This document shows, in pieces, positions 13,433 to 19,563 of a stretch of DNA of 23,162 bases (its first letter is position 1; each line of letters begins with the position of its first letter). Position numbers and translations under genes: made by a program. This DNA is from DATEEW01 sp035273665. GTDB taxonomy: Bacteria; Pseudomonadota; Gammaproteobacteria; Burkholderiales; SG8-39. The DNA is taken from NCBI GenBank assembly GCA_035273665.1, contig DATEOW010000062.1:1-23162 (forward strand), read 5' to 3'. Under the pieces are notes generated by a model that was not told the origin of the DNA, searched no databases, and worked only from the letters and a program-made list of their open reading frames with translations.

Positions 13433-15730
13433 CTAGGCGGCCGGCCGGATGGCGTTGATATTTTCGATGTAAGTGCTGGACACGGGTTCCAGCGTGAAGA
13501 AGAAGGTCGCCCCGTGGTCGGGAAGCGCCTCGGCCCAGACGGTGCCGCCGTGGCGTTCCACGATGCGCCGGACGAGCGCGAGACCCACGCCGGTACCCTC
13601 TGCCTGATCCGTACTGTGCAACCGCTCGAACACTTGAAAGAGCTTGGACGCGTAGCGCATGTCGAAACCCATACCGTTATCGCGAACGTAATAAATCGGC
13701 GGCGCTTTTTTGTCCTCGTCGAGCTTGACCCCGACCTCGATCAAAGATGGATCGCGGCCGCGCGTATATTTGACCGCATTCGAGATCAAGTTTGTAAAGA
13801 CCTGCTGCAACAAGGATGGATCGGCGAGGCAGTCGGGCATCGGCCGCACTTGAATGACGACGGCTCGGCCTGGGTGTTCAGCCAGGAGTTCTTCGACGAC
13901 TTCGCGAGCAAGCGTATCCGGGGCGAGGCTACGTTTGGCCAGCGGCATGCGAGACATACGCGAGAAACTGAGCAGATCGGTGATCAGCGCGTCCATGCGA
14001 TCCACATTCGCCCCGATACGCAACATTAGACGTTGTGCTTCGGGGGAAAGGTCCGTACTTTCGTTATCAACCACGATACGCGAGAAGCCGGCGATTGCCC
14101 GCAGCGGCGCCCGCAGGTCATGCGATACCGAGTAGGTGAACGCCTCCAGCTCACGATTGGCCGCTGCCAGATCCGCAGTGCGCTCTGCCACCCGTTGCTC
14201 AAGTTCGACGTTCATCCGCTGAATCGCCGCTTCCGCCTGCTTGGCGTCATGCACATCGGTAATCGTGCCGATCCATTCGCGAATGGATTCGTGTGCCGCG
14301 AGGATGGGCACCGCACGTAAAGAGCAATAACGGTATTCGCCGGACGCCGCGTGATGTAGACGAACGATTCTCTCGTACATCACTTGGTCTAACACAGCCT
14401 GATGCAGGCCGGCCAAAGCCGGCTCGCGATCCTCCGGATGAAACATCTCTGCCCATCCCCACTTCGCGTGCGCGGGCCAATCTTGCCCTGTGTACCGCCC
14501 CCACGAGTCCTGTGGATGAGTGAAACGGCCTTCTCCGTCGCTCGTCCAAACGATTGAAGTCGTCGCCGCAACAAGCGACCGGTAACGCTCTTCACTCTCT
14601 TGCAACGCTTGTCGGGCGCGCTTGCGCTCCGTCATGTCGTAGGCAATGACCGAGGCGCCGATGATATTGCCGGCCTGCCCACGAATGGGGGAAACGCTCA
14701 ATGCAACATCGAGAAAGCTCGCGTCCTTATGCACGCCCACCGCGTCGAAATCCATATAACGCCGACCTAAGGCCACACTCATCAATACACCGGACAGCTC
14801 GACTGTCCGGCTCTGTGGCAAGACCATATGGAAGGGCCGACCCGCCGCTTCGTCCGGGCCATAGCCGAATAACCTTTCCGCGCCACGATTCCATGTGGTG
14901 ATGACGCCCTCGAGTGTCATGCTGATAATGGCTTCTTCGGAGCTTTCGACGATCGCCGCCAATTGCGCGAGCCCCGCTTCGGCGCGCTTGCGTTCACTCA
15001 GATCGCGTATAAAAGCCGTAAAGCTGGTATAGCCATGGGCCTCGATTTTCGTGACGTTGATTTCGGCAGGAAACTGCTCACCCGAGGCGCGCATTGCCTG
15101 CACTTCGGCCCGCCGCCCGACAAAAAGACTGCGCCCCGTTGCCAGATACTCTTCAAAAGACGAAAGATAGGGATCAGTCAGCTCGGGCGGCATCAGACGT
15201 TCGAACATTTGCTTACCGAGGATTTCCTCGCGCGCAATCTGGAACATGCTTTCGGCGGCCGGATTGAATTCCAATATCGCACCGCGCTCATCAAAGGTCA
15301 CGACGGCATCAATGGCGGAATCAAGAATCGCATTGTGACTGGCGGCGCTTTCATGTGCCGCAATAACCGACTGCTGACGCAAGCGCAGCAGAATGCGTAA
15401 ACGCGTAAATAGCTTCTGCGGCATGAGCGGCAAACGCAACACTTCATCGAAGCCGGCATCCAGCCAGCCTTCACTATCCGCATCATCCGGGCGCAGTAAG
15501 GCCATCAGCGGAACATAAACGCCGTCAGGGCGGCGCTTCAGCCGCTCGACGAGTTCGCCGCTCTCTTCCAACGGCGGCGCGTCCAGAATCCACAGATCTG
15601 CATCAATCGCTTTTCCAGATAACGCATCTTGGACGATGCGGTGGCCGGCGGCTGTCAGCAGATCGCTGATGCGCGCGCCGAGCGCGGGATCAGAGGTATC
15701 TATTGCGATGGTCGCGGAACGCACGGTCAA
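13433..15730 (-). CDS. Cytoplasmic multi-PAS sensor histidine kinase with degenerate N-terminal receiver
   Basis: About 765 residues with no membrane helix. Numbering from a possible TTG at 15796 (the 787-residue form): a receiver-like domain (27-140) has Asp72 in LWILDAPPLEE but lacks the conserved Lys near its end (RLPLMPQKLF). Three PAS domains follow at about 154-270, 278-393 and 404-518 (HNAILDSAIDAVVTFDERG, VESSEEAIISMTLEGVITTW, LVAATTSIVWTSDGEG), then a coiled coil (518-550), HisKA with His559 (YSVSHDLRAPLRAIAGFS) and an ATPase domain with Asn673 (NLISNAVKYT), VRDNGMGFD and GTGVGLALVRRI. GGGGAG sits 7 bases before TTG 15730; GTG 15724 and TTG 15796 are alternatives. The response regulator at 12674 is the likely partner. 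Confidence 0.88.
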   Translation of the reverse strand: MTVRSATIAIDTSDPALGARISDLLTAAGHRIVQDALSGKAIDADLWILDAPPLEESGELVERLKRRPDGVYVPLMALLRPDDADSEGWLDAGFDEVLRLPLMPQKLFTRLRILLRLRQQSVIAAHESAASHNAILDSAIDAVVTFDERGAILEFNPAAESMFQIAREEILGKQMFERLMPPELTDPYLSSFEEYLATGRSLFVGRRAEVQAMRASGEQFPAEINVTKIEAHGYTSFTAFIRDLSERKRAEAGLAQLAAIVESSEEAIISMTLEGVITTWNRGAERLFGYGPDEAAGRPFHMVLPQSRTVELSGVLMSVALGRRYMDFDAVGVHKDASFLDVALSVSPIRGQAGNIIGASVIAYDMTERKRARQALQESEERYRSLVAATTSIVWTSDGEGRFTHPQDSWGRYTGQDWPAHAKWGWAEMFHPEDREPALAGLHQAVLDQVMYERIVRLHHAASGEYRYCSLRAVPILAAHESIREWIGTITDVHDAKQAEAAIQRMNVELEQRVAERTADLAAANRELEAFTYSVSHDLRAPLRAIAGFSRIVVDNESTDLSPEAQRLMLRIGANVDRMDALITDLLSFSRMSRMPLAKRSLAPDTLAREVVEELLAEHPGRAVVIQVRPMPDCLADPSLLQQVFTNLISNAVKYTRGRDPSLIEVGVKLDEDKKAPPIYYVRDNGMGFDMRYASKLFQVFERLHSTDQAEGTGVGLALVRRIVERHGGTVWAEALPDHGATFFFTLEPVSSTYIENINAIRPAA

Positions 15731-16092
15731 GCCGGTGCTCCCCGACTGAGGCGGCGCGTGCAGACATCGCGCACCACCCGAATCGGGCGCACACAAAGGA
15801 CATTCATTGTCAGGCTGCTAATCGACACTGGACTCTCGAATCATAAGGTCGCGCGCATACGCGCCGTTCCCCGAGGGGCGGCGGGCGCGACAAAAAGGAA
15901 GGGGTTGTAAGCCTGATTTCAGGCCATGTTGTTATGGAACATCGCGCCGGCGAGCGGCGGCTCCTGTGCGATGACTATAACAAAGGGCACTCGCTCACTT
16001 TGTGAGAAAGTGTCAGCCAGGCAAAGACTTAGCTTACCGGCTCAGGAAATGAAGGCGATTTCTCACGCTGAAGTAAGCGCTATTGATATGGG
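15731..16092. other. Intergenic region upstream of the PAS kinase, with overlapping inverted repeats
   Basis: About 360 bp without a supported gene. It holds the kinase promoter region and the 3' flank of the HMA-domain gene. The only structure I see is a pair of overlapping inverted repeats at 15994-16012: CTCAC-TTT-GTGAG and CACTTT-GTGAG-AAAGTG. They could be an operator or alternative hairpins. No terminator with a U-tract was found. Confidence 0.45.
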
Positions 16093-16380
16093 TCAAGCCG
16101 CCGCTTGAGCGTCTTCAAGGCATTCGGGATGGAACCCGACTGCGCGAATGGCGGTATGAAACTGCACCGGCTCGACCTTGCGCGGGTCGAAAATCACCTC
16201 TGCCCGGGAGCGTTGCAGAGAAACCTCGACTTTCGACACGCCGCGAATTAATCCTAAGGCGCTCGCCACGCTCCTCGCGCAATCCGAAGTCTTCATCCCT
16301 CGAACAACCAAAACGATCCGTCCGGTTTTGGGCGTTCGGTGCAACTTGGTCTCGACCATCCAGGGATCATGCAAATTCAT
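16093..16380 (-). CDS. HMA-fold protein lacking the first metal-binding cysteine
   Basis: A 95-residue protein with a ferredoxin-like heavy-metal-associated (HMA) domain at about 20-90: strand GRIVLVVRGMK, helix CARSVASALGLIRGV, strands KVEVSLQRSRAEVIFDP, helix QFHTAIRAVGF. HMA domains (CopZ, MerP, P-type ATPase N-domains) bind Cu(I), Zn or Hg with GMxCxxC. Here the motif reads GMKTSDC, so Thr31 replaces the first Cys and only Cys34 remains. It may bind metal differently or not at all. The ATG at 16380 has only a weak upstream GGAAAC; an internal ATG (residue 8) is possible. It lies downstream of the 109-residue gene on the same strand. Family confident, function not. Confidence 0.75.
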   Translation of the reverse strand: MNLHDPWMVETKLHRTPKTGRIVLVVRGMKTSDCARSVASALGLIRGVSKVEVSLQRSRAEVIFDPRKVEPVQFHTAIRAVGFHPECLEDAQAAA

Positions 16381-16487
16381 GTTTCAAGTTTCCAGAGTTA
16401 GACACGCGGAATTCTGCAAAGGACGTGCCGCCTGTCGAAAAGCGAACAGGCCCTCCAAGGGGTCGTCGTCCTGCGCGAAGTGCTTCC

Positions 16488-16817
16488 TCAGGCGAGCGTC
16501 GCGTGACGTCCGATGCTGGAGTCGAAATGGGTGGGCGTATTGGAAAAAATGCCGCGCTCCACGAAATCCAAAGCCACCCTGAGACGGGCCGTTCGGATTT
16601 GAATTGCTGCCAAAGACAGCCGCGTTTCCGAGCCTTCGGGCTGCGTGCTCGCGACATGGGCGAGCGCACGTTCGATCTCGATAAGCGAGACAACGTTGCA
16701 AGCAAGGAACTCTTGAAGATCGGGCGAAGTAGCCAACAAGTCGTCTTTGGCCAACCGGAGGGCCAATTCCTGACAGTTGCAATCCAAATCTTCACTGCGC
16801 GTTTTTTTCTTAGGCAT
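16488..16817 (-). CDS. Hypothetical helical protein
   Basis: A 109-residue protein of unknown family. The N-terminus is basic (MPKKKTRSEDLDC), followed by helices ELALRLAKDDLLATSPDLQE, LACNVVSLIEIERALAHVA and RLSLAAIQIRTARLRVALD, and a polar tail containing THFDSSIGRHATLA. Two cysteines lie at DCNC near the start and another at LACN. GGGGAAG precedes the ATG at 16817 at good spacing. It sits 95 bp downstream of the hybrid kinase gene and about 107 bp upstream of the HMA-fold gene, all on the minus strand, so the three may be co-expressed. Other frames over this stretch are open but have less protein-like composition and no binding site. Confidence 0.6.
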   Translation of the reverse strand: MPKKKTRSEDLDCNCQELALRLAKDDLLATSPDLQEFLACNVVSLIEIERALAHVASTQPEGSETRLSLAAIQIRTARLRVALDFVERGIFSNTPTHFDSSIGRHATLA

Positions 16818-16912
16818 GGTCTTCCCCTATAGGTGGCGATTTTTGGTACCAACCCATATGCAAGCCGTATGCCGCGCAGATTTACTTAAAAAATCAATAA
16901 GAAAGAATTAGC

Positions 16913-18817
16913 TCAATGAACCGTAGCGCTATTTTTATGGTTCAGCGCCTGCGATAACTCGTCAAGATCCACCGGCTTGACCAAATGTAGATCGAAACCA
17001 GCTTCCCGAGTTTTTTCCCGGTCGGCCTCCTGTCCCCAGCCGGTCACAGCCACGATCTTGATGGGATGCTCAGTCACCAGTTGGCGCATGCGTCGTGCCA
17101 CCTCGTATCCGTCCAAGCCCGGCATTCCGAGATCGAGCAAGACGATATCAGGCTTGAATTCGCTGACTACTCTCAAGGCCGCGATTCCCTCGTGCTCGAC
17201 CCGGCTCTCGTGTCCAAGCGACTGCAAGAGCAAATGCAAGGCAGTGGCCGCATCGACGTTATCGTCCACCACCAAGACACGCCGCATGGCCACGGCCTTT
17301 GGCTGATTATCTACCTCAGCTTCTTTCGTTCTGGCGGTCAACTTGAGCCTTGGTACTCGAAGAGCGAATTCACTTCCCTTGCCCCGGCCTTCGCTTCTGC
17401 CCTCAAGCGTACCGCCGTGCATCTCAGCGAGCTTGCGCGCGAGTGCAAGGCCTACGCCTAGCCCTTGGCCGACGCGCTCCGATCTATCGCCGCCTTGAAC
17501 GAACATCTGGAAGATGTGATCCATCATCTCAGGCTCGATGCCACGACCCGTGTCCTGCACGCTGAGGACGACCCAACCTTCCTCGGCACGCGCTTTGACG
17601 AAAATTCTTCCGCGTTGCGGTGTATACCGCGCAGCGTTATTGATGAGGTTCGACAAAATTTGGGTCAATCGATAGATGTCCCCTTCGACAAAAAGCGGAT
17701 CGTTCGGCAAATCGATTTCCAACGCATGCTTCGCCTCTCTCACAAGCGGCATCGCCATTTCAACCGAACGCCGCACCACTTCCGCGAGATCAACCGGTTT
17801 GCGATCCAGGCTGAGAGCGCCTTGGCTGATACGCGAAATGTCGACCATATCGTCAACGATGCGCGACAGGTGGGCGCTTTGACGGTCGATCATCTGCCTG
17901 ATCTCTTCATGAGCAGGATCGTCTGGAGAGAGCTTGTCCATAACGCTTACCGCGCTGCGAATGGGCGCAAGCGGATTTCTCAACTCATGTGCAAGCGTGG
18001 CAATAAACTCATGAGCGTTTTGGGTCGCGCGCTCTAGCGACTGGAGCTGACGACGCTGGGTCAAATCCTGCGTTACTTTCGCAAAACCCCGCAGTGTGCC
18101 CTCGTGATCGCGCATCGCCGTAATCACAGTACGCGCCCAAAAGCGTTCGCCATCTTTCCTTAGGCGCCAGCCTTCGTCTTCCACCCGGCCGACGCGTTTG
18201 GCGATGACCAATTCTTCCCAAGGTTTGCCCGCATCCAGATCTTCTTGCACATAGAAGCGACTGAAATGCCGGCCAATGATTTCGTCCCGGCTATATCCCT
18301 TTATCCTCGCAGCACCGGGGTTCCAGCTACTGACGACCCCTTCGGGATTGAGCATAAAGACAGCATAGTCCACGACGCCTTCAACCAATAACCGGAAGCG
18401 CTCCTCACTCTGACGGAGCGCCTCGTCTGCCTGCCTCTGGTCGGTGAGATCTCTGGTGATTTTGGAAAAGCCCAGCAGCTTCCCATGCTCATCGCGCAAA
18501 GCGGTGATAACGACACTCGCCCAAAAGCGCGAACCGTCTTTGCGCAATCGCCAACCTTCGTCTTCGAAGCGCCCCTCGCGCGTTGCGACTTTGAGTTCGT
18601 ACTGCGGCCAGGCTTTGTCGATCGCCTCGCGCGTATAAAAGGTCGAGAAATGACGCCCGACAATTTCTTCAGCGGTATAGCCTTTGATTCGATTGGCACC
18701 GGCATTCCAAGTGGTGACCAATCCGTCCACATCGAGCATGAACAAGGCGTAATCCCTGGTTTGCTCGACCATGAGTTGGTAGATCTTAGGATCAACAGGT
18801 GTCGCTTTACCCGCCAT
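16913..18817 (-). CDS. Hybrid histidine kinase (PAS-PAS-HisKA-HATPase-receiver)
   Basis: A 634-residue cytoplasmic hybrid kinase with no membrane helix. Two PAS domains (about 10-127 and 137-254) are close copies: both have GYxxEEIxGRHFSxFY-type cores and GWRLRKDG-(S/E)-RFWA segments, suggesting tandem duplication. HisKA has His277 (FIATLAHELRNPLAPIRSAV). The ATPase domain has Asn394 (NLINNAARYT), QDTGRGIEPE and GLGVGLALARKLAEMHGG. A C-terminal receiver (about 512-630) has DDN, phosphoacceptor Asp562 (IVLLDLGMPGLDGYE), VTGWG and Lys614 (HLVKPVDL). The signal is probably relayed to a separate phosphotransfer protein or regulator not seen here. ATG 18817 has a modest AAGAG upstream. The gene is divergent from the pseudopilin/GGDEF-EAL operon. 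Confidence 0.92.
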   Translation of the reverse strand: MAGKATPVDPKIYQLMVEQTRDYALFMLDVDGLVTTWNAGANRIKGYTAEEIVGRHFSTFYTREAIDKAWPQYELKVATREGRFEDEGWRLRKDGSRFWASVVITALRDEHGKLLGFSKITRDLTDQRQADEALRQSEERFRLLVEGVVDYAVFMLNPEGVVSSWNPGAARIKGYSRDEIIGRHFSRFYVQEDLDAGKPWEELVIAKRVGRVEDEGWRLRKDGERFWARTVITAMRDHEGTLRGFAKVTQDLTQRRQLQSLERATQNAHEFIATLAHELRNPLAPIRSAVSVMDKLSPDDPAHEEIRQMIDRQSAHLSRIVDDMVDISRISQGALSLDRKPVDLAEVVRRSVEMAMPLVREAKHALEIDLPNDPLFVEGDIYRLTQILSNLINNAARYTPQRGRIFVKARAEEGWVVLSVQDTGRGIEPEMMDHIFQMFVQGGDRSERVGQGLGVGLALARKLAEMHGGTLEGRSEGRGKGSEFALRVPRLKLTARTKEAEVDNQPKAVAMRRVLVVDDNVDAATALHLLLQSLGHESRVEHEGIAALRVVSEFKPDIVLLDLGMPGLDGYEVARRMRQLVTEHPIKIVAVTGWGQEADREKTREAGFDLHLVKPVDLDELSQALNHKNSATVH

Positions 18818-19095
18818 TGCGCTCTTAGGGGGCCATTAATTGACCGGAGATTAACAGGGTTTGTAGGACAGCGACTAATGGCAATAAATCGCCATGTGGG
18901 CAGGCGCTGCGAGAAAACAGTCACGGTTGAGACTGGGGGGTACTCCAGCGCTGTGGGCAATAAACAAGCCCAGCAGCACGGGGCGGATTTGTGACTTTTG
19001 CCGCGACCGTCGCACGGGAAGGATTCACCGCCGTGAGCCGACAACCCATGCTCTATCCTTCAGCCAGCGTTCCGCGACCAACCCTAAACCTACAG
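18818..19095. promoter_or_regulatory. Divergent intergenic region with three hairpins
   Basis: This region separates the hybrid kinase (-) from the pseudopilin (+). It contains the inverted repeat ATGGC/GCCAT (18878-18895), an imperfect hairpin CTGGGG/CTCCAG (about 18934-18947), and a bulged stem GCTG-TGGGC/GCCCA-G-CAGC (18950-18977). These could form a structured leader on the pilin/c-di-GMP transcript or be operators. I could not match them to a known riboswitch class. Part of the right end could be coding if the pseudopilin starts at GTG 19033. Confidence 0.3.
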
Positions 19096-19563
19096 ATGTC
19101 GCACCATCATTTTGCAGCGCACAGGCGCGGGTTCACCCTAATGGAGATGCTCCTTACCATCGGACTCGTCGCCATACTCGCCGCGGTGGCGTTCCCACAG
19201 TACCAAGACTATCGGTATCGCATCGAGGTCGCGCAGGCCATCACTGATATCGCCGGCATGGCCGCAACCATTAAACAGTATCAATTAGATGAACGCTCTC
19301 CCCCCGATAGCCTCGCGCAAGTAGGGTTCGACGGACGATTGGATCCTTGGGGTCAACCTTATCGATATCTGGATCTTACGGAAGCAGGCAACTTAAAAAG
19401 CGCTCGTAAGGACAAAAATCTGCATCCTCTCAACAGCGACTTCGATCTGTATAGCGTCGGCCGAGATCAGCAGAGCGTCTTGCCGCTCACCGCAAAACCC
19501 AGCAGGGATGACGTCATCCGCGCCAACGATGGCCGTTTTATCGGTCTGGGCGATGACTATTGA
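19096..19563 (+). CDS. GspG-like type IV prepilin/pseudopilin
   Basis: A protein of about 155 residues with a prepilin leader MSHHHFAAHRRG cut before FTLMEMLLTIGLVAILAAVA: Gly at -1, Phe at +1, Glu at +5, then a hydrophobic helix, as prepilin peptidase requires. The C-terminal part has the GspG-type segment LDPWGQPYRYLDL and DFDLYSVGRDQQS, ending DDVIRANDGRFIGLGDDY with several acidic residues that could hold calcium. It therefore resembles the major pseudopilin of type II secretion or a minor type IV pilin. No other secretion or pilus genes are present, so it is an orphan in this window. ATG 19096 gives a standard leader length but has no binding site; GTG 19033, with GGGAAGGA upstream, would give a longer leader. 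It overlaps the following GGDEF-EAL gene. Confidence 0.85.
   Translation: MSHHHFAAHRRGFTLMEMLLTIGLVAILAAVAFPQYQDYRYRIEVAQAITDIAGMAATIKQYQLDERSPPDSLAQVGFDGRLDPWGQPYRYLDLTEAGNLKSARKDKNLHPLNSDFDLYSVGRDQQSVLPLTAKPSRDDVIRANDGRFIGLGDDY

Noticed and set aside
18818..18995. Cyclic-di-GMP (GEMM) riboswitch before the GGDEF-EAL operon
   Set aside because: Hairpins are present, but I could not find the conserved GEMM core or tetraloop-receptor sequences.
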